DNA of 64,000 nt from Danio rerio (taxonomy: Eukaryota; Chordata; Actinopteri; Cypriniformes; Danionidae), in NCBI RefSeq assembly GCF_049306965.1, contig NC_133182.1, positions 53,638,501 through 53,702,500 of the forward strand, read 5' to 3'. This document shows positions 1 through 11,603 of this stretch, piece by piece. A model generated the notes under the pieces. It saw only the letters and a list, made by a program, of their open reading frames with translations. It did no database searches and was not told where the DNA came from. Within the stretch, counting starts at the first letter, position 1. Each line of letters begins with the position of its first letter. A program made the translations under genes and the position numbers.

Positions 1-41
1 TTATTTGACGCAAGCTTTAATATGATGATATTGTTTTTCAG

Positions 42-164
42 GTGGAGCGTCTGACAAAGGACTTCTCTGTTTACATGACTAAAGATGGCCGTATCAGCGT
101 TGCCGGCGTGACCTCTGGAAATGTTGAATACCTCGCACATGCCATTCACCAGGTCACCAAGTAG
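42..164 (+). CDS. got2: Mitochondrial aspartate aminotransferase, last coding exon (partial)
   Basis: This is the final coding exon of GOT2, the mitochondrial matrix enzyme that interconverts aspartate and 2-oxoglutarate with oxaloacetate and glutamate using pyridoxal phosphate, a part of the malate-aspartate shuttle. The exon follows a polypyrimidine tract and AG at 40-41. It opens in phase 0 and encodes 40 residues ending in TAG at 162-164. The residues [15 protein letters not shown] and [11 protein letters not shown] match the conserved C-terminus of vertebrate GOT2; cytosolic GOT1 ends differently. The rest of the gene lies upstream of the window. The neighbour slc38a7 is also next to GOT2 in human, which supports the call. 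Zebrafish has two got2 paralogues, and I cannot tell from 40 residues which one this is. Confidence 0.93.
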   Translation: MERLTKDFSVYMTKDGRISVAGVTSGNVEYLAHAIHQVTK

Positions 165-530
165 ACCAAATTTGCTATGATGGAAGATTTAACTTCTAGA
201 CCTGCTTAGTCCACCCCAATATTCCTCTTTGGACTCAGATCTCGGCTTCACTTCATTTGGCTGTTTCACTAGGTCAACGTGGATCCCTAACATGGATGCT
301 TTCAGGGTGTCTAACGGGAGTCGTCTCGCAGGCTATCCTGTGGTTCAGTGACTAATAAGCACACTTCAGAACATTTTTCATCCTGTTAAACTCTGTATGA
401 ACTTTATTTATTGTGTGAGTGAAGTAAAATGAGCAACAGTAATAAACAGTATTGTGTCCATTTCGTGATGTTGTCTGTGATTTTTCATTGTTGGTTACAG
501 AATAAAGTGCACACTTTGTATACCACAAAT
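165..530 (+). other. got2: got2 3' UTR with two poly(A) signals
   Basis: Untranslated tail of got2. AATAAA occurs at 441-446 and again near 501, so cleavage is likely at about 460 or 520. No reading frame or repeat is evident inside it. Confidence 0.7.
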
Positions 531-571
531 ACCTTATTACCTCACCTATTAATAGTCTTTATTTACATCCA

Positions 572-815
572 CTAATTTTTCTTTGGCTCAGTCCCTTTAT
601 CAATCTGGGGACGCCACAGCAGAATGAAAAGCCAACTTATCCAGCATATGTTTTACACTGTTGATGCCCTTCCACCCAACACTGGGAAACACCCATAAGC
701 TAACATTCACACACGCACTACAGACAATTTAGCTTACCCAACTGACCTATAGCACATGTGTTTGGACTGGGGGAAACTGGAGCACCCAGAGGAAACCCAC
801 ACGAACACGAAAACA
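572..815 (-). repeat. DANA/HE1-type V-SINE fragment (minus)
   Basis: Minus-oriented piece of the abundant Danio tRNA-derived SINE. It has the recognisable tail (ggctcagtccctttat on +), the gccaacttatccagcatatg block, and the block around tttggactgggggaaactgg. The tRNA-like head is missing on the right, so this is a 5'-truncated copy. More complete copies lie near 11604, 22335, 29890 and 31088. Confidence 0.8.
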
Positions 816-832
816 GTGACTTGTCGCCCTCT

Positions 833-1005
833 TTATTTACTGTACAATTGAAATCAAAATTATTAGCCTTCCTTTCCTGTGAATTTTTTTCCCCAAAATA
901 TTTCCCAAATGATGTTTTAACAGATTCAGAATTTCCTATAATATTTTTTTCTTCTGGAGAAAGTCTGTTTTTTTTCAGCTAGAATAAAAGCAGTTTTTAA
1001 TTTTT
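833..1005 (+). mobile_element. Tc1/mariner-like MITE fragment
   Basis: Partial copy of the short element whose ends read cagttgaagtcagaattatt. It shares the blocks aatatttcccaaatgatg, cttctggagaaagtct and agaataaaagcagttttta with the copies near 24863, 26571 and 34806. The right half is missing. The assignment to Tc1/mariner rests on the TA-flanked, CAGTTGAAGTC-type end. Confidence 0.6.
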
Positions 1006-1640
1006 ATTTTATTTTTATTTTTTTATTTGAACCATTTTAAGCTTAATTTAAGCTGAAAAAGCACTTTAACTGAATAATAGTATCTTGATAAATATATCTA
1101 TTTACAATTATGTACTGCCCCATAAAATATAACTAATAAATAATTCTGCCTTCGACTGTAAATCAGACCAGTATCAAAGTATAACATGTTGATGTTATCT
1201 CTTAGATAATTGAAAAAAGCTTTTAAGAAACTATGTCTATTGAAAAGAATTTAAATTTAAGATGTATTTGTATTATTTTAGAAACAACAACAAGTCCATA
1301 AATATAGTAAAACCCCTTTTTCAAACCAACACATGATCATTATTGTATGCATTATAAGAATCAAAAACACATTGTGTACAAAATGGTGTCCAGAAACTAG
1401 ATAATTTTATTTAAATGTAGGTTTTCTGTCCAAATATTATTTATAAGACATTTTTTCTTTAAAAATTATATCAGGAAAACTATTTACATTTAAGATGCAC
1501 TTACTGTATAAAGAAATTAGTTTACAGTAACTCACTCCACAAAGCTGGAAAATTATCCTCAGCAGTACAGAGGATGCAATATGTATACCTTTATTATAAC
1601 ATTTTCATAAACAGTTTTAATATCTGAACTTACTTAATCT

Positions 1641-1708
<68 letters not shown>

Positions 1709-2270
1709 TCAGTTTACAAATAGTAACCAAAATAGGTAAATGCATGCACATTGAAAAATGGGTAGGTGTGACAATTTGTAATTAAACCATATTTAATAAT
1801 TAAATTTAATAATTAAACCAGATTAAACGTTTCACACACAACTCTGATGCACTTACTATACTTTCCCCCCTTAAACAACAAATGTTTATTTTCCCTAGTT
1901 TTTGCCCATTCCTGTGTCTGAAGGTGATCTGTGCCTACTGTATGATTGGATAAAGATTTATTGGTTTTATTTATTGTAAATTTTTATTTTACAGAAAGAT
2001 ATCCATTTCAATCCAAAACAGTCAGCCATAAATGCAGTTTTACAATAAAAGGACAAATTTAGTGTTTGCAGTTTTGGTCCTCCATAAGAAGACATGGATT
2101 AATATTTACTTTTTATACAATGTTTTCCAACATCAATATTTCCATCTAACGCACTAAAATGTTGATTGCCAAAGAGTTTTAGAAAGAATGCAGTTTAATA
2201 TATAATCTTTTGGTAAAATGAATAACGTTACTATTTAGAATCTACTACATTACCCATAAGCTCTAAATCT
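1001..2270. other. AT-rich intergenic DNA between got2 and slc38a7
   Basis: No coding exon is visible. The stretch is AT-rich and contains a (TTTC)n microsatellite at about 1638-1710. I see no further structure I can support. Confidence 0.6.
1638..1710. repeat. (TTTC)n microsatellite
   Basis: About 18 uninterrupted copies of the tetranucleotide TTTC. Confidence 0.95.
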
Positions 2271-2293
2271 GTCATGTGACAATGTCACGTGAC
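2271..2293 (+). promoter_or_regulatory. Two CLEAR/E-box palindromes upstream of slc38a7
   Basis: GTCATGTGAC (2271-2280) and GTCACGTGAC (2284-2293) lie three bases apart. The second is the exact CLEAR consensus bound by TFEB/TFE3/MITF, the regulators of lysosomal genes; the first differs by one base. They lie just ahead of the likely transcription start of slc38a7 exon 1. Motif identity is seen in the sequence, the TFEB link is family knowledge, and use at this promoter is inferred. Confidence 0.7.
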
Positions 2294-2319
2294 GTCCAGG
2301 TACGCAGTGTCAGCAGCTA

Positions 2320-2541
2320 ATATAGAAACGCCGAACAAGAAGCAACAGCATCGCTGTCACATCTGCATCTCTGTTCTTCGCTCAAACGCAATCTTATGTA
2401 GACCTATGCTCTTCATCACGGTACGGAATCAGCCAAGCATGAACGCATGAGGTGGTTTACACCATCTGCTGCTTTACCACACCTCGCTTGTACCTGGAGA
2501 GTTTGTTAGCTAAACAAAACCGCTGTTGTTATGCGAGTCAC
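2320..2541 (+). other. slc38a7: slc38a7 non-coding exon 1 (start approximate)
   Basis: Probable 5' UTR exon. It ends in ..GAGTCAC at 2541 followed by a strong donor GTGAGT. The next acceptor in the same direction that opens the slc38a7 coding exon is the TTCACAG ending at 12106. The left edge is a guess based on the CLEAR motifs just upstream. A third E-box, GTCACGTGAG at 2537-2546, overlaps the donor. The local base composition is less AT-rich than its surroundings. No transcript evidence is available here. Confidence 0.5.
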
Positions 2542-3610
2542 GTGAGTTGTTTTATCTTATAACTTATTCCTTTCTGATTTGTTTTATTTTTGCTTAAAGC
2601 ACTGAACGTAGAGCTTGATGCAAATTACTTTTAAGTGAAATAAGTCGTGACTAATGACCTAATTGGGTTGGCCTGATGTCTTGATTAACTCAGCGTGAGC
2701 ATTGTCATAATCTGTATTAGTGTAGTCTTTCTCTTATGTCAGACAGCATAACTGCTATTCTCTTTACTTAAGAGATGTCATGAAGTAACTGATAATGAAT
2801 AGGCTGCTAATTATCTTTTGGTCAGACTCAGACAGTGCTGTAATCTTTTTCTTGCTGACTGCACGTTTCGTTTCCTCATCGCATGCTTGAGATTTCTGCT
2901 TACTGATGATCAGCTGAGAAATACAATGATGTCCCGTGACTCTCAGACTTGTCCTAAAGTCCAAACCACACTGTCAGTCGAGGTTGCTGATCACCTGTTT
3001 TTGTCAATTCGTGAAAGCTGTTATGTGCCCTGGTGATTTTTCACTAATGTCCAGAAGACTTTTGATATGCTTTGATGACACTATGATTTGGTGTACTGGG
3101 TGAAACCGTGATTATCTTTGGTTATGATGTTTGTCATTTTATCATTCATCATTCATTCATTAAAGAATACACTAAATATCTTATAATGACCTTAAAGGTT
3201 TGGTTCACCCAAAGATGAAAATCTGTTATTAGTTTCTCTGTTATTAATTACTCAAGTTGTTCCAGTCCCTTGAGACTTCCTTTTATCTTCGGAACACAGA
3301 TGATGTCTCACGAACATTGCTGTCTATGGAGGATGAACAAAGGACAAAACAAGATATCACAATGTTACTAAGTGTTGCTGAATTGGTCCGGTAAAACAGG
3401 AACTTTTTAGGTGGCAATTCAAGGATCAGAACACCTCACTTTAATGACTTTCAATGTTCTAGAATATTTGTCACACAGATTTAATAAAAACAAAAGCATA
3501 CATGTTAAAACTGTTAAACTGATTAAAGTGAGTTGATCAGAATGAAAGCAAAGCAATTACCTATAATTGTATTAGTCAATGCATAAATTATTCATTAGTC
3601 TTTGTTTTCA

Positions 3611-3853
3611 ATTATGTAAATTTGTGCCAGCTTTTGCTGTACTAACATTGGATTGAAAGATCAGAGAAAGCCAATCCCCAGTCCACAGATGCTCTTTCAT
3701 AAGAGAAGTGGTCAGATGTGGACAAAATAAACCAATTAAACCCCAGGTGTGAACAGTAATGTCTCTCCTTTGTCCACTTGTGATTAGATTGACAAAAACA
3801 CATCTTCATATTAGGCATGGGCCAATATAACATTCTGATGGTATGATAACCTT
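3611..3853. repeat. Left half of a dispersed repeat interrupted by the CACTA element
   Basis: The motif gggccaatata...ggtatgataacc resembles a common Danio dispersed repeat. It appears to resume at 10862 (ggataaaaatatcatggttt), so the 7 kb element inserted into an older repeat copy. The outer limits are uncertain. Confidence 0.45.
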
Positions 3854-4264
3854 CACTGTAAACGATTTCTTGTTAAATCAACAGTAAGTTACTGGCAACA
3901 ATTATCCAGTAGCTGCTGTATTTCATAAAACGGTAACATTACTGTAATACTAATTACATTAGTATTACATTTACTGTAAAATGTAATACATCATTTTACT
4001 GTTGTTGATTTTTACTGTAACACCAATTACAGTAGTGATACACATACTGCAAAACTGAAAACAGTATTTTATTGTACATTTTTACCATGAAGAACTACGG
4101 TATTTTAACGTTACTTTCATTATTACTGTATAGTATTTTAGTTATTAAATGTTATTTTATTTTTTTTAATAGTGCTACTTTATAATGGGTAAAAATGTTT
4201 AAAAATTGCACAAGTGTTATTTTAACTGTTCAAGAAATACAAGAAAAATAAAGAAACTGAAACT

Positions 4265-4595
4265 TTAACTTCACAATAAAGGTTTATTGTGTAAACCATG
4301 CTAAAACAGTAGCAATAATTCAATATAACAAAGCAACAGAACACTAATAAACAATTGATCATTAAAACCAGTCAACAATTAATGCATCAAAAATTATTAC
4401 AATTTTAAAAACAGGTGAAAATACTGCTACAAGACAGGAAATGATGAAGGCCAAATGATGTGGAAAGGGACAGTGAAAAAGGGCAGCAGCACTTCTGATG
4501 ATCCTGCAAAAATGACAGGCAAAATCAATCACTGAAGTAAAAACTAATCATCCCTCAAACCATTTAATTCATTCAGAAACGAAACACTGCACTGT

Positions 4596-4654
<59 letters not shown>

Positions 4655-7600
4655 TATATAACAGTTATAAATATATATAACAGTTTTTTTTATTGTTTTT
4701 GTTGGTGAAATACAGTTTTTTGTCAATTCACAATTACACTAACGTTAATGGGGAAAAGATCAGCGGGCATTGTTCTTAAAGATTGCTATTCAGGTGTCCA
4801 CACAGGTGTGTAAAAAATAAAGTCTCATCTTAACTTAATGTCCGACTCTGTATAGCTCGAATATCTGATTCCATGATCACACTACTAGTGCTTCCACGAA
4901 TTTAAGAGGGGTGAACACAGTTTATTCTCACTTTAAGAGGCTACATATTTAAAATTAAATAAATAAAAATAATCTAATTTAACGTGACTAATGTTAATTA
5001 AATACTTTTAGGCTTTTAACACGTATAAATCCACTTCTAACTTACAGATAAGATTGCGTTAGAGAACATGAAAGCCGTGGGTGATTTTTTAAAATAATGC
5101 TAATGATGAGTTACTGATATTTGGTTTGCATAAAACAAAGTAATCACTAAGCATTTATTTTTGGCAAAATCTGCAGAGAGGCTTAGCGACACGAGGAAAT
5201 GTGTTAAAGTTGAGTAGAGAACTAAAGAGCAGTCTAGCCTACTTCATGAAATGTTTGTGGTAATATTCTGCGGTCAATTCGTATTACTGTATTTTAATAT
5301 GCAGCAGTGATGGCATGTCAGCGAGACAAATAAACATTTTATCGAGTCATTTCATACAATTCATTTATTTATTTATTTTTTATACAAACCCTCTAGTGAC
5401 ATTTCCTCAAACTAAATCATCATAACGTTACTGTGCACAGCATCAGTAAAACGTTGAGAATAATTTAAATACTTAATTTTTTAAAACAGTCACTACTGAT
5501 TAGAAACTAACATTAAAGCTAAGCTTACAGAAATCCTGTATGCATGACAATATAAATGTGTATTACTCACTGATGTCGAAGCACTTCCAGGTCATCAGAG
5601 ATGTAGACAGGACAGAATGTGTGCTATCAAATGAGCTCTTGTGCAGCCTTTGTTGGACATCCAGGTAGTATGTTCACCCACACTGTAAGAAACAAAAACA
5701 GAAACAATTTATTAAAATGTGAGGGATAGTAAACATGTTTGGTCTACAGAGAGAAGAAAATGTTTACTTTAAGCATTGATCCTAATGAATCTATTTCTAA
5801 ACTACATTTAACCTTATCACGGAAACAGCATTTTTGAGCTTTTAGACCAGGGGTGCTCAACCTTGTTTGCTTTAAATTAGAATTAAAACAATAAATCTCT
5901 ATGTCAAATAAAATACTTCAGATCTAAATAAAGCAGGTGCTTTTACCTAAAGGTTCCTTCCCTCCAGTTAGTTTGGCTGCAAATCCCTCCACATCTGTGC
6001 TTTATTCGGTTCTTGTCTTAAGAGTAACTGGTGTCGCATTCCAGGTCCATCACAATCTGGGCTAGAAGGACAATATGACAAAAGACAAGACACATATAAA
6101 TAAGTCTCAGAATAAAATATTTAAAGGATAGTTTACTATTTTGCCACTATTTACTCCACGTGTTTTAAACTAGTTTGAATTTCTGTTAAACACTGAAGCA
6201 GATATTTTTTAAGAATGTTAGTAACCAGTAACTATTGACATCCATATTTGAACCAAATTTCTTTAAAAAAATACGAGTTTGTGTTCAACGGAACAAATTA
6301 AATATATAACTATTTTGAAACAAGTGGAGGATGCCAAAGATGCTATTATTTTCATTTTGGGGTGAACTGTCCCTTCAATTCAAGTGTCAAGCAATAGTCA
6401 TAAAAACTGATGTGTCGCTTGAGGAAAACTAAATCAAGTACCTTCTTTGAACAAGCAGAATCATTATGCCATTGTATTCAGTGATTCTCTTTTACATTTT
6501 ACCACTATAAAACGATAGCTTCAACATGCAATCCATGTTAAGACAAAAATGAATAGCATAAAATAACATATTGAACTAAACTTACAGTTTTCAGGCTGTT
6601 TGAAAAAAAAAAACACATACGCCCAGTAAAATTGCTAATAAACACAAAGACAACAGTTATAGAAAAAAATGTTTATCTAATATTTACTCAGCACTTGGTA
6701 GGCAAATAGCATAGCCGTGGCTGTTTTAACACCAGATGTTTTTTTTTACTTAAAGTTTTCTTAGGAACTGCTGGAAGAAGAAAAAGAGGTTGTACATGAA
6801 ACTCCTCACAACAAATCTGTAATCAACTTGACATTTAAAAATCTAATCAAAATGAGGAAGACATCGACATTACCTTGAATAATCAAGTGAGGAGTGATTG
6901 GTTGCATCAGTTTTTCAACATCAATTACTGTAGCTGAAAAACAGATAAATATAATAAGAGTAAAATAAGACTTAACATTAATTAATCTAAATCTATGGTA
7001 CAACCATACCAATCTGTATGGGGTTAAAATACATTTGTACACAAATCATTCCCTGACCCCATCAATTTATCTTAGATTAGGATGGATATGACTTTGGCTT
7101 ATATCTGTGTACTCAGAACGTACACTCACCTCAGGTACACCTGAACACCAAAAATTAAATGTACAATTAATGACACACTATACTGTACATCAAGCTCATT
7201 AACATTATTGAGAAATAGACAATTAATATGTAAGTTATTTTGTTAATATTAACGTTAGCTTAAAATAATTCAACTGCATTTAATTTTCAGCTCCATTTAA
7301 TAAAACAGTTAAGACTCATTTCATTATGAGTTTAGTTTAAATAACTAACTTACAGTTGAAAAATTTTACCATAATGATAGCTTAGTCATAATGACTAAAC
7401 GTTATGTGAAGACCAGAGCTTACCTTAACGGTAAACGTTTAACTTTTCATGGTGACTTCGCCTTCGTCTCAGTGTTGTGCTGAAATAGAGAATTCATTAA
7501 TGCAGTTACAATAAGTTGAAGTTATGTTTTTCAGGTAACTTAACGTATGGTCAAAAACTCACTCAAGATAAACTCACTGTATCTAATACCTCGCAAACAC

Positions 7601-7880
7601 TACAATGACCGCTTGGCGTCTGTTATTTCTTGTTTAAAATACCGTTTGTTAACGGATAGCGTGACATAACATAAGAACCTACAACTAATGTCACTTGGTT
7701 AATTCTTTTAAATTACACACACAATACACAAAAATACTTATAAAACAATCCTTTAACGGACAGAATTTGACTTTAAAACACTTACCGAGGATGAATTCGC
7801 TGGATGAAAGACGACAGGTGAATTTCAAATTAGGAGAGCCGTTGGCTCTATGTCGAGTCGTGTCCGTTCGGTTCTATGAA
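4265..7880 (-). ncRNA. Candidate spliced minus-strand transcript inside the CACTA element
   Basis: Reading the minus strand, consistent splice-site pairs occur in order. Exon a ends at 7786 with donor gtaagt; exon b is 7479-7424; exon c is 6933-6874; a weak exon d is 6770-6750; exon e is 6055-5947 (acceptor tctagcccag, donor gtaaaa); exon f is 5682-5571 (acceptor ttacag, donor gtgagt). A possible last exon begins at 4503 after tttttgcag and has AATAAA near 4281. Most exons carry stops in one or more frames and I recognise no product; exon c is open throughout (VIDVEKLMQPITPHL is part of it). This could be a non-coding transcript, a captured host fragment, or chance. The order and quality of the sites is the only evidence. 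Confidence 0.3.
4601..4650. repeat. (TA)n microsatellite
   Basis: About 25 TA dinucleotides inside the CACTA element. Confidence 0.95.
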
Positions 7881-8611
7881 TCGGCTCCTTAGTGAACAGT
7901 AAAGAATCGAATCCGCCTAAAACAGATTCCTTTTTGTATATGATTCATTACTATTTCGTTATACTGCTTGGCACAAGCATTTACTGTATACACTAATTAT
8001 ACACTAATTGCATATTGCTGAATGTGCTTGTGAACACGTGTGATCAAATAATTCCCGAGCAAACGGTTCAATACGATTCAGAGTCGCTCGAGTGCTGAAC
8101 CGAACCAGTGCAAACGTGATATTGATTGCAATATAGTAACATTGTTTTTTATTCACTTTACCAGCGAAATTATTACATATATCTGACCTTGACAATACGA
8201 ATAAAGTTCGTTTGAAGTGTTTTGAGAATTTATATTTTTTTCTCCCAGAATTCATTTCACATCAACAAGCAAATGGTATTGGCGGATGAGAAAGCCCAGC
8301 TAATATCATAAATATTGCGTTTAAAGAGCCCATATTATGGGTTTTTGAAAATTCCCCTCCATGTAGTGTGTAACACAGCTCTAAGTGAAGTGAAGTATCC
8401 AGCTAAGGCTTAAATCTGTAAGAATACAGTGTTTAAAACGGTTGATTCATCTATAAAAGAGTCGACTCATAGTGCTTCAAACGAGTCGCCTTGATACCGA
8501 CTCATTAGGTGTTTCGCCATGACGTACGAACGAAACCAAGTTATTCACGTGCACGCGCAAACCCGGGAGATTTCAAACCTGAGGCCCCGCCCTCTGACGC
8601 AGAAACCCAGA

Positions 8612-8678
8612 CACACACACGCACACACACACACACAAACAAACACACGCACACCCACAAACACACGCACACAAACAT
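8612..8678. repeat. Imperfect (AC)n tract
   Basis: Roughly 65 bases of CA repeats with cg and aa interruptions. It gives His-Thr runs in translation, which explains the open frames here. Confidence 0.85.
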
Positions 8679-9062
8679 GCCGGTCGATTGAAGTCACACT
8701 GCAGATGGATATATTGAGTCTCTACCCAAAGATGAAACCTCAGCATTATAACCAAGCAGTTGGAAACTTCTGGAAGCTACATGCTACAAAGAATACTTCA
8801 TCTGAGTTTGTTAAAGGAAGGATCAGTAAAGAGTAACTGATGGACGTCAGGATGGGTTTCTTCCATTTCTCAAGTGTAAGTACGTGCGGTTAAAGTTGTT
8901 GCCTCGTTGACTCTAGCTTGCAAATGTATTTAGTTATGATTTGTTACTTGTAACCGCGTGTACTGTATCAGGTTAACTGGATATTTTATCTTATCGCGTG
9001 CAAAGTCACGTTAAAAACGCGACGCGTGCTGTTTGTTTATGGAGCTCCGTGCTAGAGTTCTG

Positions 9063-9154
9063 CTCCCGCGATTTATTCGGAAATTTATTCCCGCGCCGCA
9101 GAAATCTGGCGCGGGGACAGCCGCGGGAATAAATTTCCGAATAAACCGCGGGAG
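9063..9154. repeat. Long hairpin: 33-bp inverted repeat with a 26-base spacer
   Basis: Left arm 9063-9095 and right arm 9122-9154 are reverse complements with one mismatch in 33 positions. Each arm contains tttattcggaaatttattcc. The spacer is GC-rich. See findings. Confidence 0.9.
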
Positions 9155-9937
9155 CGGTCGGTAACGGGTTTAATTTGGGACGGGAGCGGGCTGTCTAGCA
9201 ATATCACGGATATTGCTATGCGAATTAGAAAGAGAGAGTCTGCGTGGTGCTTGTGTGTGTGTTAGTGCGCACGCGCGCGTATGAGAGAGAGAGAGAGAGA
9301 GAGAAGAGAGAGAGCGAACGAACGAGCGAGCTTTGTGCTGTGTGTGTGTGTGTGTGTTTATACAGACAGTGATTTTTGGTTGTGTTCTCCGCTCTAGCGG
9401 GACCGGGCGCGGCGGGCAGAAAACGGAGCGGGTTCTTAGGCTAAAACCTGGCGGGTGCGGGCGGAAGCGGGAGCGTTGTCATCCGGAGGTGTGTGTGTGT
9501 TTTTGTGTGTGTGTGGTATGGCGAGTACACGACTGTCTCCTTCGTTCGGTTATCCGTGGCACTATCCACTCGCCATAGTGTGGCAGCTAAAATCCACGTC
9601 TACACTATCGAGCGTGTATGAACTGTGATTACTTTTTAAATTGTTGATTAGCTATTGGCCATTTCCCTCTCTGACTGAAGGCAGTCGACCAATCGCGACA
9701 GACTGTCATCGGTCCAATCAGCGCAGATTAGCTTCGCGCTAAGGAGGGGTTTGGGAACAAATGAATCACTGGACGATTCATACAGGAGTCGCTGGGATAA
9801 TTAGGTAAAAATAAATGCAGATTATAAGACCATGAAAGTGTTTTTTAACCTTGCATGCATATTAGACTGTTGTTGGAGACCCTTACAACCAGGATATGAC
9901 CCTATTTCATGTATAATATGGGCTCTTTAATATGTCA

Positions 9938-10340
9938 CGAAATGAAATTTTAACAGTGTTTCATGCGAGAATGTAGTTCTTACAAACTTAAATCTGTGGT
10001 TTATTTATAGATATCATGTGTAAATTGTAAGCGTGCTTTGCCGATAGCGGAGATTCTGACCTCCAGGGTGTCCATCATCACTCATGTATCCGGCGAAACG
10101 AGGTTATAATCGGCTAGACATGTGAGACTTGCCCCGGTCTTAGATGGCTCTATAATGAATGTGTTATGAAATTTAGTTTTAACCGTTTTTCATGCGGGAA
10201 TGTAGTTGTTTTAAACTCAAGTCTGTGGTTTATTTATAGAGATGGTGGGTATTTTAAAATATTGTTTTGAAAATGCGGAGATATGTGACCTCCATGGTGA
10301 TGACGGGTGCCCTAACCTCATGGATCCGTCTAAAGCAGGC
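9938..10340. repeat. Diverged tandem duplication of about 220 bp
   Basis: The blocks at about 9938-10160 and 10163-10340 share, in the same order, a tatgaaat...tttcatgcg(a/g)gaatgtagtt segment, gtctgtggtttatttatag, a (g)cggagat...tgacctcca segment and ccg near the end. They diverge by substitutions and small gaps. They form the right-hand subterminal part of the CACTA element. Confidence 0.65.
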
Positions 10341-10861
10341 TGGTCATTATGACATTTAAGCTAACTTTGGTTTCATGAATCAATTACTTCTGTTCCAGTT
10401 TACGTTTTGGTTAAGCACAAAGTTATGTTGATTAAAAATGATTTAATATTTTCATGTTAACCTTATAAAATTAAGGTGCAGTACACCCAAATATGGAAAA
10501 CCAGGGGACAGCTTTATGCACTGAACAGTCTGAAGAAATAGGTTATTTTATTTTTCTTCACAAAATACTTTGTCAAAAAATAAATAAACATAATAAAAAT
10601 ATAAAGTGTGTGTAGAGTTTTTCATGGTCATTTGCAGTACTGTATTTAGATGCACAGTAACTGATTTTTTCCCAAAATTCATTGTAAAATCTGCAGTAGC
10701 ATACTGTTAATCATGTTCACAGTATGGAAATGTTGAGAATACATTATCATGCTGTGAAAACAGCAATATATACAGTAACACACTGTGCACAGCTTATACA
10801 GTAAACAACTGTTGAGAAATGCAGTATAATACCGTGAAAACAACAGAAATCGTTTACAGTG

Positions 10862-11275
10862 TTGGATAAAAATATCATGGTTTCATAGTATCATGATAGT
10901 GTGCTCACTGCTCTAAAATATATTCTATTTAAATGTCTGAGTAGAAAACAAAAACAAATATTTTGAGAAACATTTATAATATTTTGGAGCAGTAAACATG
11001 TCAGGCTAAGTAACTCAAATGAGTTATTGACTTCTACTGTCTTCATTAGTTTCAAAACCAATGATTTCTTTACAATTGAAAACAACATCTTTGGATATTT
11101 TTTTTTTCTGCTGGAGATACTGGTGTAATAAAAAACTAAAAAGAAATGTAAATAAAATATCTTACGTTTACCATTGGAACGATACAGCACTTTATCATGA
11201 AAACGATTATTGTCCCATACTTACTTCATACCAGTTGAGAACAGGGCCTACAAACATTATTTCAATTTTGATTTA
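10862..11275. repeat. Right half of the dispersed repeat split by the CACTA element
   Basis: Continues from 3853: ggataaaaatatcatggttt and the following AT-rich sequence. The right limit is uncertain. Confidence 0.4.
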
Positions 11276-11603
11276 ATTGATTTCAAGTACATTTAAAGTA
11301 ACACTACCCTCGCTTATTTTATCCTTGCAAGAAAATTGATATAAATCAGATATGTTTACCATCTTCTTTTATGTTTTGAATGAAATCTGTTTTAATAACA
11401 GATAATCAGTAATCAAAGTCTGGAACATTGCGCTAAATGACAATTTTGTGATTTGTAATGTTATTTCGCACATTTAAAATCACTTTCATGAAACTAATTT
11501 CTTGTGAACAGTAGAGGGTGACGGCTTATTAGTAAAACAATTCTGAAGGATCATGTGATCACACAAATACATTGCATTTTAACAAATTGAAACAGAAAAC
11601 ATA

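Larger units (their letters stand above)
8321..9930. mobile_element. Nested terminal-inverted-repeat element, 1.6 kb
   Basis: The left end is ttaaagagcccatattatg (8321) and the right end is its inverted copy (cataatatgggctctttaa type, ending 9930, one mismatch). TTAA sits at both outer edges; it may be the target duplication (TTAA is the piggyBac-type site) or part of the repeat. Inside are an AC-rich tract, a plus-strand donor-like site (caagtgtaagtacg near 8880), GC-rich sequence with a long hairpin, and purine/GT tracts. No transposase is recognised, so it is probably a non-autonomous family member. It is wholly inside the CACTA element. Confidence 0.6.
3854..10861. mobile_element. 7.0 kb CACTA/EnSpm-type DNA transposon in slc38a7 intron 1
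   Basis: The left end reads CACTGTAAACGATTTCT (3854 onward). The right end, read on the other strand, gives CACTGTAAACGATTTCTG (10861 backward), so the termini are inverted CACTG ends of the EnSpm/CACTA kind. TT flanks both ends, and the flanking repeat reads continuously as aacc-TT-ggataaaa once the element is removed, which supports a 2-bp target duplication. Both subterminal regions are rich in actgta/tacagt motifs, also usual for the group. I recognise no transposase inside. The interior holds a nested inverted-repeat element (8321-9930) and minus-strand splice-site pairs. It is probably non-autonomous or carries captured sequence. Confidence 0.65.

Noticed and set aside
8509-8836. 105-residue and 60-residue plus frames rich in His-Thr
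   Set aside because: They are produced by the (AC)n tract in a nested repeat; no family similarity.
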